From CAMFTQ01 sp051881615 (GTDB lineage Bacteria > Bacillota > Clostridia > Oscillospirales > Acutalibacteraceae): a DNA stretch of 33,799 bases. The stretch is from assembly GCA_051881615.1 (NCBI GenBank), contig JBJEQF010000027.1, positions 1 through 33,799 of the forward strand, read 5' to 3'. This document shows, piece by piece, positions 1-7,066 of the stretch. A program made the position numbers and the translations under genes. Position 1 is the first letter of the stretch; each line of letters opens with the position of its first letter. Under the pieces are notes generated by a model. The model made no database searches and was not told where the DNA came from. It saw only the letters and a program-made list of their open reading frames with translations.

Positions 1-72
1 CATTAGCTCAGTTGGCAGAGCACTTGACTTTTAATCAAGGTGTCCGGAGTTCGAATCTCCGATGGGTCACCA
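1..72 (+). tRNA. tRNA-Lys (UUU), 5' end cut by window edge
   Basis: The anticodon loop CTTTTAA gives anticodon TTT (Lys). The T arm GTTCGAAT and the encoded 3' CCA (70-72) are present. The 3' acceptor strand TGGGTC needs a 5' partner GACCCA, of which only the last bases lie inside the window, so about four bases are missing at the left edge. Confidence 0.95.
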
Positions 73-78
73 CAGTGA

Positions 79-108
79 CCGCACAGGCAGTTAGCTTGTG
101 CGGTTTCT
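79..108 (+). terminator. Terminator after tRNA-Lys
   Basis: A 7-bp stem CCGCACA (79-85) / TGTGCGG (97-103) is followed by a short T-rich tail. It lies seven bases after the tRNA CCA end. Confidence 0.75.
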
Positions 109-201
109 TATAACTCTGATTATCACTTTTTACTTAAAAAAGGCTATTTTTTAAGGGTGTTCGTGCTGATGCAGAGCTTATAAGCTAAAAATTTGATATT
201 T

Positions 202-277
202 TGGGCTGTCGCCAAGCGGTAAGGCAACGGACTTTGACTCCGTCATTGCGTGGGTTCGAATCCCGCCAGCCCAGCCA
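202..277 (+). tRNA. tRNA-Gln (UUG)
   Basis: The acceptor stem TGGGCTG (202-208) pairs fully with CAGCCCA (267-273). G274 is the discriminator and CCA (275-277) is encoded. The anticodon loop CTTTGAC gives TTG, read as Gln. A second Gln isoacceptor (CTG) lies near the right end of the window. Confidence 0.95.
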
Positions 278-278
278 T

Positions 279-312
279 GAAAAAGACGATTGCTAAGGCA
301 ATCGTCTTTTTC
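279..312 (+). terminator. Strong terminator after tRNA-Gln
   Basis: A 15-bp perfect stem (279-293 with its complement ending at about 312) has a 4-base loop TAAG and carries its own A-tract and T-tract, so it could work in both directions. It starts one base after the tRNA CCA. Confidence 0.85.
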
Positions 313-320
313 AGTTATAT

Positions 321-477
321 TCGCCTTACGGCAAGTTTAATTGCTTCGCAGTGATATTCGGCTTCGCCGGGTGATATTGCCCTTTGGGCAGCTTTGCGAA
401 TATAATATCACTTCTGCAAAGCAGAAATATAACTTTCACAAAGTGAAAATATCACTCTGCCTTTGGCAGAATATCAC
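321..477. repeat. Array of miniature hairpins with GTGATAT/ATATCAC linkers
   Basis: At least seven tiny inverted repeats follow one another: GCC/GGC (323-332), TGC/GCA (342-350), CGGC/GCCG (359-369), TGCCC/GGGCA (378-390), TTCTGC/GCAGAA (412-426), TTTCAC/GTGAAA (434-448) and TCTGCC/GGCAGA (456-470). All but the first have 3-base loops (TTC, TTT or AAA). Linkers in the left half read GTGATAT (351-357, 371-377). In the right half they read ATATCAC (405-411, 449-455, 471-477). The whole block is therefore also a large imperfect dyad centred near 400. No coding frame runs through it. It is not a CRISPR array, because neither the hairpin sequences nor the linkers behave as a fixed-length repeat plus unique spacer. 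It looks like an intergenic palindromic repeat element; I cannot name its family. Confidence 0.75.
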
Positions 478-550
478 TAAATACTTTTCTATTTACATTC
501 GTTAGTTCAAAACTACCCTAAAATTTTGCAAATTTTTGACTTTTAAAAAA

Positions 551-578
551 GTCAAGGTGTCTAAGTCAAGGTGTCTAA
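551..578 (+). repeat. Tandem 2 x 14 bp direct repeat
   Basis: GTCAAGGTGTCTAA occurs twice without a gap (551-564, 565-578). The preceding bases (TTGACTTTTAA) and the repeat itself resemble the anticodon arm and variable region of the tRNA-Lys at the left edge. The rest of 481-664 is AT-rich and shows no gene. Confidence 0.7.
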
Positions 579-664
579 GCGGCTGTTGTACTTGTCAGTT
601 CAAATTATTCGTCCGATTTTTTGCATCACTATTTTAAGCTTTATCCCCAACCCCAAAATCGCTA

Positions 665-693
665 TTGACATATAAATGCAGTGTTGTTATAAT
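665..693 (+). promoter_or_regulatory. Consensus sigma-A promoter for scfA
   Basis: A perfect -35 TTGACA (665-670), a 17-bp spacer and a perfect -10 TATAAT (688-693). Transcription should begin near 700, about 53 bases before the GTG start. The leader holds a small hairpin AGCCT/AGGCT (712-730). Confidence 0.9.
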
Positions 694-753
694 ATATTTG
701 AAAATTTATATAGCCTTTTTGAATCAGGCTTTTATTTAAGGAGTGTATTTACA

Positions 754-906
754 GTGAAAAGAATTCAGACTCTTGATACTCGTGATTTAACAAAAAGCGT
801 TAAAGACGGCGGCTGCGGCGAGTGCCAGACATCCTGCCAGTCAGCTTGCAAAACTTCTTGCGGTGTTGCTAATCAGCAGTGCGAGAAATGCGTTGAGAGC
901 AAATAA
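754..906 (+). CDS. scfA: SCIFF peptide precursor (six-cysteines-in-forty-five family), 50 aa
   Basis: This is the ribosomally made precursor that the neighbouring radical SAM enzyme cross-links by a Cys-to-Thr thioether in studied homologues. The family core GGCGECQTSCQSACKTSC (residues 19-36) is essentially intact. The GTG start at 754 is chosen because AAGGAG lies at 738-743 and because an in-frame ATG at 676 falls inside the promoter spacer. The mature family length (45-50 aa) also fits. Cysteines sit at 21, 24, 28, 32, 36, 43 and 46; the family is named for six, so C46 is extra. The promoter is consensus, and a terminator follows before the maturase gene, which should make precursor more abundant than enzyme. 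The biological role of SCIFF is not known. Confidence 0.95.
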   Translation: MKRIQTLDTRDLTKSVKDGGCGECQTSCQSACKTSCGVANQQCEKCVESK

Positions 907-930
907 TTTTATCAAAAACTGAACGCTTAA

Positions 931-972
931 AGCACCGCCCTTCCGCACAAGCGGTTATGCGGTGCTTTTTTC
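931..972 (+). terminator. Partial terminator between scfA and scfB
   Basis: The outer stem AGCACCGC (931-938) / GCGGTGCT (959-966) encloses a second small stem CCGC/GCGG (943-954). A T-run follows (966-971). It lies between precursor and maturase, and no separate consensus promoter is visible before scfB, so it probably lets through only part of the transcription. Confidence 0.85.
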
Positions 973-1000
973 TGTAAAAATAAAGTAACGGAGTAAATTT

Positions 1001-2374
1001 ATGATACACGCATATAAATTAAACGGCTACAACATTGTGCTTGACGTGTTCAGCGGAGCAGTCCATTCTGTTGACGAGGTAGCCTTTGACGTAATTACAA
1101 TGTACGAAAATCATAGCAAGGACGAAATAGTAAAAGAGATTCTGTCAAAATACGGCGAAAGCGAAAAGATAACAGAGCAGGATGTTCTTGATTGTATAGA
1201 TGATGTAGAAGAGCTTAAATCACAGGGCAAGCTCTTTTCACAGGACGAATACGCTGACAAGGCTTTTGATTTTAAAAACCGCAATACCGTTATCAAGGCA
1301 CTTTGTCTGCACGTTGCTCACACCTGTAACCTGAATTGCGAATACTGCTTTGCAAGTCAGGGCAAATATCACGGCGACAGAGCGCTTATGAGCTTTGAGG
1401 TCGGCAAAAGAGCGCTCGATTTTCTTATTGAAAATTCAGGCAGCAGAACAAACCTTGAGGTTGACTTTTTCGGCGGCGAACCGCTGATGAACTGGGACGT
1501 TGTAAAGAGGCTTGTTGCCTACGGACGAGAGCAGGAAAAGCTGCACAACAAGCATTTCCGTTTCACGCTCACCACAAACGGTATGCTGCTTGACGATGAG
1601 GTAATCGAGTTTGCAAATAAAGAGATGCACAACGTAGTACTGAGCCTTGACGGACGAAAAGAGGTTCACGATAGATTAAGAAAAACCGTAAACGGCAAGG
1701 GCAGCTATGACGTCATTGTGCCTAAGTTTCAGGATTTTGTCAAAAAAAGAGGTCAGAACGGCTACTACGTAAGAGGAACGTTTACACATAACAATGTTGA
1801 TTTTACAAACGATATTTTCCATATGGCAGACTTAGGCTTTACCGAGCTTTCTATGGAGCCTGTAGTATGTGCGCCGAATGACCCTTACGCACTGACGAAG
1901 GAAGATTTGCCAAAGCTTTTTGAGCAGTACGAAATACTTGCAAAGGAAATGATCAAGCGTGACAAAGAGGGCAGAGGCTTTACTTTCTATCACTATATGA
2001 TTGATTTAAAGGGCGGTCCTTGTATTTACAAGAGGATTTCAGGCTGCGGTTCGGGTACAGAATATATGGCTGTTACCCCTTGGGGAGAGCTTTTTCCCTG
2101 TCACCAGTTTGTCGGCGATCCTAAATACAGCTTAGGCAACGTGTTTGACGGTGTTACAAATACACAGGTTCGTGACGAGTTCAAGCTGTGCAACGCCTAT
2201 GCAAGAGAGGAATGCAAAAACTGCTGGGCAAAGCTTTTCTGCAGCGGCGGCTGTGCGGCAAACGCATACCACGCAACAGGCTCAATTACAGGCATCTATG
2301 AGTACGGCTGTGAGCTTTTCAAAAAGAGAATTGAGTGCGCAGTTATGATACAGGTTGCAAAGGCTCTTGATTGA
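1001..2374 (+). CDS. scfB: SCIFF maturase, radical SAM/SPASM thioether-forming enzyme
   Basis: 457 aa. It installs a thioether cross-link on the SCIFF precursor, using S-adenosylmethionine and iron-sulfur clusters in the cytoplasm (established for homologues). The N-terminal ~95 residues resemble the PqqD-like peptide-recognition fold expected in this family. The radical SAM CxxxCxxC motif is C109-C113-C116, followed by FFGGEPL (SAM-binding glycine motif) in the barrel. The C-terminal ~110 residues form a Cys-rich SPASM domain (for example GPCIYKRISGCGSG, LFPCHQF, CKNCW, FCSGGC) that would hold auxiliary clusters. The ATG is preceded by GGAG at the right distance. It pairs with scfA just upstream. 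Length and motifs match the family, with nothing missing. Confidence 0.95.
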   Translation: MIHAYKLNGYNIVLDVFSGAVHSVDEVAFDVITMYENHSKDEIVKEILSKYGESEKITEQDVLDCIDDVEELKSQGKLFSQDEYADKAFDFKNRNTVIKALCLHVAHTCNLNCEYCFASQGKYHGDRALMSFEVGKRALDFLIENSGSRTNLEVDFFGGEPLMNWDVVKRLVAYGREQEKLHNKHFRFTLTTNGMLLDDEVIEFANKEMHNVVLSLDGRKEVHDRLRKTVNGKGSYDVIVPKFQDFVKKRGQNGYYVRGTFTHNNVDFTNDIFHMADLGFTELSMEPVVCAPNDPYALTKEDLPKLFEQYEILAKEMIKRDKEGRGFTFYHYMIDLKGGPCIYKRISGCGSGTEYMAVTPWGELFPCHQFVGDPKYSLGNVFDGVTNTQVRDEFKLCNAYAREECKNCWAKLFCSGGCAANAYHATGSITGIYEYGCELFKKRIECAVMIQVAKALD

Positions 2375-2410
2375 TATTTGTTAGTAAATACATAAAGGCG
2401 GTTATAAGCT

Positions 2411-3244
2411 ATGATTATTGATACACACGTTCATATAGGAGAAATGCTCGGATTTTCACTTACACAGGAGGATGTTTTGTACTCTATGCAAAGGTACAAA
2501 ATTGATTTTTCTCTTGTTTCAAATATTGAGTCTGCGGAGTTTGACCACGAGGGTTCACCTATACCTAAGGAATATCAGGTATCACAAATTGAGTCAAATA
2601 AAAAAGCCGTAGCCTTTGCAAAGAAAAATCCTCAGAAAATCGGCGCATTGATATGGGCGAAAACCTTTAGCGAATATCCCGACAAGGACTTAATTGCTCT
2701 TATAGAAGAAAACAGAGAGTACATTTACGGACTGAAAATTCACCCCTATCATTCAAGAGTAGCACCCGATGATGTGAAAATGGAGCAGTGGTACAAGCTT
2801 TGCGAAAAATACGATCTCCCTGTTGTTTCGCACACAGGCGGATGTGAAGAGGCACTCTCAATTCATATGTATAATGCCGCAAAAAAGCACCCGAACATAA
2901 GCTTTGTTATGGTGCATATGGACTTGGGATCTGACAATAAGGACGCTGTTGCTCTGCTTGGAAAGCTCCCTAATCTATACGGCGATACAACGTGGGTCAG
3001 CACTCAAAGTACGCTTAATGCTGTCAAAAAATGGGGAAGTGAAAAAATGCTTTTCGGTTCTGACAACCCGATTGACGGCAAGGACACATATCTGTGCAAC
3101 AGAACAGGCGACCGTTCGCTTTATCAGCAGTATTTTAACGAGTTTAAGGCTGTTCTTACTGATGATGATTACGAAAATATAATGTATAAAAATGCAAAAA
3201 GGATTTTTAAAATAAGCGATAGCGTTATTGCTAAAACAGAATAA
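2411..3244 (+). CDS. Amidohydrolase-2 family metal-dependent hydrolase
   Basis: 277 aa TIM-barrel hydrolase of the amidohydrolase/TatD-like superfamily. The N-terminal metal motif DTHVHIG gives H6 and H8. Further likely ligands or active-site residues are H111/H114 (KIHPYH), H141 (SHTGG), H169 (VHMD) and D218 (FGSDNP), in the order expected for PF04909-type proteins. The substrate cannot be predicted. It begins 36 bases after scfB with an AAAGGCGG ribosome site and no promoter or terminator between, so it is probably cotranscribed with scfB. A link to SCIFF processing is only suggested by position. A shared bidirectional terminator follows. Confidence 0.85.
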   Translation: MIIDTHVHIGEMLGFSLTQEDVLYSMQRYKIDFSLVSNIESAEFDHEGSPIPKEYQVSQIESNKKAVAFAKKNPQKIGALIWAKTFSEYPDKDLIALIEENREYIYGLKIHPYHSRVAPDDVKMEQWYKLCEKYDLPVVSHTGGCEEALSIHMYNAAKKHPNISFVMVHMDLGSDNKDAVALLGKLPNLYGDTTWVSTQSTLNAVKKWGSEKMLFGSDNPIDGKDTYLCNRTGDRSLYQQYFNEFKAVLTDDDYENIMYKNAKRIFKISDSVIAKTE

Positions 3245-3253
3245 ACAAAAATT

Positions 3254-3292
3254 AAAAGCCTTTCGACCGTTTACAGCGGTTGAAAGGCTTTT
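3254..3292. terminator. Bidirectional terminator between convergent genes
   Basis: An 11-bp stem AAAAGCCTTTC (3254-3264) / GAAAGGCTTTT (3282-3292) has a partly paired interior. A-runs and T-runs on both sides suit both the rightward amidohydrolase gene and the leftward permease gene. Confidence 0.85.
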
Positions 3293-3317
3293 GCAGTTTT
3301 CAGAATAAAATAACCGT

Positions 3318-4097
3318 TCAGACAAACAGATAATTCACCGTAAGTACAATAACGCCTAATGAAATCAGAACAATACCTGTTACTCGGTTGAGTGTAACGG
3401 GCTTTGCCTTGTTTGCAATAACAGCGGCAATTCTTGCCCATATAAGTGTAAAAATCATACACAGGACAAGCGTTGATACATCGGGCAGCTCTCCTATCGA
3501 GAAATGGCTTACAGCACCTGTGAGTGCTGTGAACGTCATAATAAAAACGCTTGTGCCGACAGCGCATTTTAATTCATAGCCTAAAAAGCTTGTTAAGACA
3601 AGCAGCATCATCATTCCGCCGCCTGCACCGACAAAGCCGCAGATAAAGCCGATAAGAATTCCGCCGATAACAGATTTGATTATCCTTGTTTTTGTCGGAA
3701 CGTTATCCATTGACGCCTTTGTAGTCATAACAGGCTTTACAAGAAAACGTACACCCAGCAGAATTGTCATAAAAACGCTGAAATTGCCCATTACCGCATT
3801 TGGCAGAAGGCTTGAAACGTAGCTCCCCACAAGCGTAAAGACAATAACGCACAGCATCATAATCAAGCCGTTTTTGATGTCGATATTCTTGTTTTTCTTG
3901 TACGTATATGCGCTGACTGCACTTGCCGGAACATCGCTTGCCAAGCCTATTCCTACTGCTGTGTATGCCGGAATATTCAGAAATGTAATAAGCAGAGGAC
4001 TGACGATTGCGGCGGCGCTCATTCCTGCAAAGCCTGTTCCTATACCTGCTCCTGCACCTGCGATAAAGCATACTAAAACCTTGATAAATAAATCCAT
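3318..4097 (-). CDS. TSUP (TauE/SafE) family membrane permease
   Basis: 259 aa and almost entirely hydrophobic, with about eight membrane segments in two related halves. Each half opens with a glycine-rich helix (GAGAGIGTGFAG near residue 15 and GFICGFVGAGGG near the middle), the signature of the TauE/SafE family. Studied members export sulfite, sulfonates or related anions; the substrate here is unknown. The ATG at 4097 is chosen over an in-frame ATG at 4145 because AAAGAG lies upstream and the predicted transcription start is near 4150. That start would leave the earlier ATG almost without a leader. The gene is monocistronic and leftward, and shares its terminator with the amidohydrolase. 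Confidence 0.88.
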   Translation of the reverse strand: MDLFIKVLVCFIAGAGAGIGTGFAGMSAAAIVSPLLITFLNIPAYTAVGIGLASDVPASAVSAYTYKKNKNIDIKNGLIMMLCVIVFTLVGSYVSSLLPNAVMGNFSVFMTILLGVRFLVKPVMTTKASMDNVPTKTRIIKSVIGGILIGFICGFVGAGGGMMMLLVLTSFLGYELKCAVGTSVFIMTFTALTGAVSHFSIGELPDVSTLVLCMIFTLIWARIAAVIANKAKPVTLNRVTGIVLISLGVIVLTVNYLFV

Positions 4098-4155
4098 TGT
4101 ATCACATACTCTTTCTGTAAATTCAGTAAAACCGCTTAAAAGCATTTACATATCT

Positions 4156-4184
4156 ATCATATAAGCGCCTAAGCTTTATGTCAA
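4156..4184 (-). promoter_or_regulatory. Sigma-A promoter for the TSUP permease
   Basis: Reading leftward: -35 TTGACA (4184-4179), 17-bp spacer, -10 TATGAT (4161-4156). It supports the ATG at 4097. Confidence 0.8.
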
Positions 4185-4238
4185 TACACATACCTGTGAA
4201 CATATTCATAACAGCTTTGATTATAGAAAAACAAAAGC

Positions 4239-4279
4239 AACAGCCTTCCGTAAAGCAAAAAGCCTTGCGAAAAGCTGTT
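4239..4279 (-). terminator. Possible weak terminator for the DUF2804 gene
   Basis: Reading leftward, AACAGC (4279-4274) pairs with GCTGTT (4244-4239) around a long loop, followed by a T-rich stretch. The stem is short and the loop large, so the call is tentative. Confidence 0.35.
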
Positions 4280-4337
4280 TTATTTCTTTTTAATACGTTT
4301 AATATTTTGCTTTGCCGATTTTTAGTATATACTTTTA

Positions 4338-5357
4338 TCAGAACTTACTGCCTGTTATTGTGAATTCCATATGTGCCGGTACTTCATAAATTTCAATAGG
4401 CACAGAGCCTAATTCGATTATTCCGCTAATTGTGCCGAATACCATTGAACGTCTGTCGCAGTCTACGGACATACATTTTGAATCTGCTACAGTCGGCTCA
4501 AAAATAAGCTTTAAGCCTATCTGAGGACACTCAAATTTCCATATTTTGTCAAGACAATCCTCACTGCCCTCCATTTTGACAGCAGACATTTTATACATAC
4601 TTCCGTCATAGAAAAAGCAGTTTTCAATATCAGAAAATCTGTCGCATAAGCCGTTTGTAATACATATCGCAAAACGCTTATCGCCGATAAAGCCGTCTGC
4701 GTATAATGCACTGTAAAAGGTCTTGTCGGGTGTGCAATAGCGTGACCAGTCAAGATAAGCACAGCTGTTTTCGTCACTTAAATTATACTCTGCTCCGCCG
4801 CACCTGACTACGCCGCTTACGCTCATTGAGGGCATAAATCTTTTGATAAAGAAATTTCTTTTATGTTTTTCACCGAAATCAACAGAGCAGTTAATGCTTT
4901 GCTTGTTTTTGTCGCTTATAGCCACGTTTACATAAAGATTTTTACCGTCTGCAAAATTGATAAAATCAACCTTTAAATATCTTTTTATAGCTGTGTTTGC
5001 AAAGTTTATGCCTATTCTGTTGTCAGCGTATGTAACGTCGCCGTTTTTGCTTGATAACGGCATTTTAACACTGGTAGGGGCAAATCTTCTTACAACAGAG
5101 TTTGTATTTATAATTCCGTCATCAAAATTTATCAAAGTGGCTGTAATCTGCGCAGACGTGCCGTACACTGCAACCGACAGGTACAGTCCCATTTCGTCGT
5201 TGTGAAGATAGTAGCAGTCACGCTCGCTAAGCTTAATTGAAGGAATTTTGCAGTAATCCTTGTCATAGTTAAAATACGGCTGTTTGCCCCAGCCGACAGC
5301 CTCGACAGAGCCGTCAGCAGAGAATAAATTTGCGTCAGCTGTAATTTCATTTTGCAT
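4338..5357 (-). CDS. DUF2804 family protein
   Basis: 339 aa with no signal peptide and no membrane segment. The C-terminal two thirds carry the layout I recognise from DUF2804 proteins: a CAYLDWSRYCTP-like block, then a glycine/aromatic stretch, then an ENCFFYDG motif. A FEPT element and a closing VFGTISG...MEFT segment follow. The family is distantly related to hydroxyneurosporene-synthase/AttH-like lipocalin-type folds. No biochemical role is established that I can cite. The ATG has AAAGGA upstream and a good promoter (5437-5409). Cysteine content is fairly high for a cytoplasmic protein, but no metal motif is clear. It is monocistronic. Confidence 0.8.
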   Translation of the reverse strand: MQNEITADANLFSADGSVEAVGWGKQPYFNYDKDYCKIPSIKLSERDCYYLHNDEMGLYLSVAVYGTSAQITATLINFDDGIINTNSVVRRFAPTSVKMPLSSKNGDVTYADNRIGINFANTAIKRYLKVDFINFADGKNLYVNVAISDKNKQSINCSVDFGEKHKRNFFIKRFMPSMSVSGVVRCGGAEYNLSDENSCAYLDWSRYCTPDKTFYSALYADGFIGDKRFAICITNGLCDRFSDIENCFFYDGSMYKMSAVKMEGSEDCLDKIWKFECPQIGLKLIFEPTVADSKCMSVDCDRRSMVFGTISGIIELGSVPIEIYEVPAHMEFTITGSKF

Positions 5358-5408
5358 AAAAGCTCATTCCTTTCACTGCAATTTGATACAAATAAAGGTT
5401 ATAAGGCA

Positions 5409-5437
5409 ATTATACACAAGTATTCTCTCTTTTTCAA
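5409..5437 (-). promoter_or_regulatory. Promoter for the DUF2804 gene
   Basis: Reading leftward: -35 TTGAAA (5437-5432), 17-bp spacer, -10 TATAAT (5414-5409). Transcription would start near 5402, about 45 bases before the ATG. Confidence 0.75.
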
Positions 5438-5525
5438 CATTTTTTGAAATTACTTTTGAAAAGTTATAAAAGCAGATGAATTTTCATACATTTTATAAAT
5501 ACCATAAAACGAAAGCAGTGAAATT

Positions 5526-5900
5526 GTGTTAAAAAAACGTATAATTCTGTCGGTTTTTGCGATTTTAATAATTTTCTGCGGTTGTGACAGAGCCGTCTGT
5601 AATTATGCAGATGAATTAAAAATGAGCGTCTGGCAATCAGAGCCGAAGAACAGCACGGCTGTCAGACTGTCTTTTTATGATTATAAATGTAAATTGGAAA
5701 TTACTACAAATGAAACAGATGATGCAATAAAGATAAACGCAGTAATCGAGGGACTTTGCGTGGTTGATAAAGACAAGTTTGCACTGACAGACGAGAAAAC
5801 AGGGCAAACCTTTAAATTTATTTATAAGCTAAAGGGAAAAACGTGCGATATTATTTATAACGGTGCAAAATTAACGCTTAATAGGGAAGAGGCAGGCTAA
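5526..5900 (+). CDS. Small exported protein, probable lipoprotein, unknown function
   Basis: 124 aa from a GTG start. The N-terminus MLKKRIILSV plus a hydrophobic run ending FCGC at residues 17-20 looks like a lipoprotein signal with C20 as the lipid site, although the -3 position (Phe) is atypical. The mature part is mainly beta-rich and charged, and I do not recognise a family. The ribosome site is weak. A possible promoter is TTGAAA (5444-5449) and TATAAA (5465-5470), with a short 15-bp spacer. It ends one base from the end of the convergent gene at 5902, with no terminator between. Expression as a real gene is likely but not certain. Confidence 0.6.
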   Translation: MLKKRIILSVFAILIIFCGCDRAVCNYADELKMSVWQSEPKNSTAVRLSFYDYKCKLEITTNETDDAIKINAVIEGLCVVDKDKFALTDEKTGQTFKFIYKLKGKTCDIIYNGAKLTLNREEAG

Positions 5901-5901
5901 G

Positions 5902-6105
5902 CTACAGCCTATGCTCCTGACAGAACTCTCTCATTTCCTCCACAGCCTCATCGCTTGGGTGCCATACTCCCGTCTTTTTATCGAGTTTGTGATGCTCTGC
6001 ACCGCTTAAAAAGGTGTAGGCGGGTATGGTGCTGACGCCGTTTATTTTGCCGTCCGGTGAAATATATTTTATTTTGCTGTGAGTTTTATTATTTTTCTTA
6101 TTCAA
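5902..6105 (-). CDS. Small hypothetical protein, 67 aa
   Basis: A leftward frame stays open up to 6381, but that longer version would run through a perfect terminator hairpin (6187-6222). The start is placed at TTG 6105 because AAAGGAG lies about ten bases upstream. The product is Lys-rich at the N-terminus, then has a hydrophilic region with ISPDGKINGVSTIPAYTF and a C-terminal acidic helix (SDEAVEEMREFCQEH). I do not recognise a family. It could be cotranscribed with the 6284-6550 gene only by read-through of the hairpin. Confidence 0.5.
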   Translation of the reverse strand: MNKKNNKTHSKIKYISPDGKINGVSTIPAYTFLSGAEHHKLDKKTGVWHPSDEAVEEMREFCQEHRL

Positions 6106-6186
6106 AAAATCAGCTCCTTTTTGATTTATTATTTCAAAAAAGAGCATTTTATATAACCTGAAATCATTAGCAATAAGAACCTGAGA

Positions 6187-6222
6187 AAGCAAAAAGCACC
6201 GCCGAAGCGGTGCTTTTTGCTT
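6187..6222. terminator. Perfect 16-bp terminator hairpin
   Basis: Stem AAGCAAAAAGCACCGC (6187-6202) pairs with 6207-6222 around loop CGAA. Because of the internal A5/T5 tracts it works in either direction. It ends the leftward 88-aa gene. Confidence 0.85.
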
Positions 6223-6283
6223 AGGATTTTTGAAATTAACGTGAAAAAACGTGATTACGTTGTACTCGAAATTAAGTTGCTGC

Positions 6284-6550
6284 TTAATCCACCTTTGCTT
6301 CGCCTGTGTCACCGAGCAAATTGAATCTGAACAGCTTGCTTTCATCCTCTTTGTTTTCACAAACGATGTAAGCCTCAGCAATCTTGCCGCCCTCGATAAG
6401 CTGTGTTAAACCTACCAGCTGACAAAGCTTGCTTTTTAAGTTCAAATGGTCTCCCTCACGAGTAACGAGAAATACGTTACCCTTGCAAGTGTCGAGCACA
6501 GCGAGGAATTCAGTCACGTCAATGTCATGAAGACTTAATACAGGTGTCAT
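6284..6550 (-). CDS. Conserved small protein, 88 aa (family often labelled 'polyA polymerase' without basis)
   Basis: The ATG at 6550 is chosen over one at 6613 because GGAGGATG with an A-rich spacer precedes it. The sequence has the layout DTCKGNVFLVTREGD, then LNLKSKLCQLVGL, then an acidic tail. It resembles a small protein widespread in Clostridia that is often annotated by error transfer as poly-A polymerase; no nucleotidyltransferase motif is present. The alternation of strand and helix suggests one compact domain. A perfect consensus promoter and a perfect terminator flank it, so it should be strongly expressed for so small a gene. Function unknown. Confidence 0.75.
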   Translation of the reverse strand: MTPVLSLHDIDVTEFLAVLDTCKGNVFLVTREGDHLNLKSKLCQLVGLTQLIEGGKIAEAYIVCENKEDESKLFRFNLLGDTGEAKVD

Positions 6551-6661
6551 AAAACATCCTCCTTTTTCTATGCTGCCATTTACCATTTGGCAATTTTCAA
6601 GGTATTGCTGCAACGTATTTTGCAGTCAATCATCAAGCGGACTATTTACTTGACTGTCTAT

Positions 6662-6689
6662 ATTATAGCCGATTTTTCGGGAATGTCAA
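6662..6689 (-). promoter_or_regulatory. Perfect consensus promoter for the 88-aa protein gene
   Basis: Reading leftward: -35 TTGACA (6689-6684), 16-bp spacer, -10 TATAAT (6667-6662). Both hexamers are perfect. The 5' leader is about 105 bases long. Confidence 0.88.
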
Positions 6690-7002
6690 CAATTTCTAAT
6701 GTTAAAATTTGTGCAACGTGCCATTTTTATGTAAAAACTGCATATTTACAGTGCGTGATTTTTGTGCAATAATTATATCAAGTTAAAGAAATGTAATTTT
6801 TACATAAAACTTATTTCAAAAGCCTTTGTAGTATTTTTACCTTAATTTCAGTAAAAATAAATGCTTAATGTATATTTTTTACAAACATTATTTTTGCCTT
6901 GAATTGTATTGAAAATACGCTTGAAAGCAGCTTTTTTTACAGCCTCTATACATCTTTTATACAGCTTTATCACATATATTTGCATTTATCCTTGCAAAAA
7001 TA
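6690..7002. other. AT-rich intergenic region between divergent genes
   Basis: No gene is seen. It holds two copies of TTTGTGCAA (6708-6716, 6761-6769), 53 bp apart. A distant inverted pair is TTTTATGTAAAAA (6725-6737) and TTTTTACATAAAA (6797-6809). These could be regulator sites, but no known operator matches. Confidence 0.4.
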
Positions 7003-7031
7003 TTGTTTAATTGCTCCCTTTGTAGTATAAT
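7003..7031 (+). promoter_or_regulatory. Promoter for the phosphohexomutase gene
   Basis: -35 TTGTTT (7003-7008), 17-bp spacer, -10 TATAAT (7026-7031). Transcription would start near 7038, about 30 bases before the ATG, with AAAGGAG between. Confidence 0.7.
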
Positions 7032-7066
7032 TAGGACAAATCAAGATTCGTAAAGGAGTTTTATTT

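Noticed and set aside
321..477. CRISPR array
   Set aside because: Hairpins differ in sequence, linkers are only 7-14 bases and repeated, and no cas gene is in the window.
676..753. Longer SCIFF precursor starting at ATG 676
   Set aside because: The ATG lies between the perfect -35 and -10 of the promoter; GTG 754 has the ribosome site and matches family length.
6106..6381. Upstream part of the leftward frame ending at 5902
   Set aside because: It runs through a perfect 16-bp terminator hairpin; a TTG with AAAGGAG lies after the hairpin.
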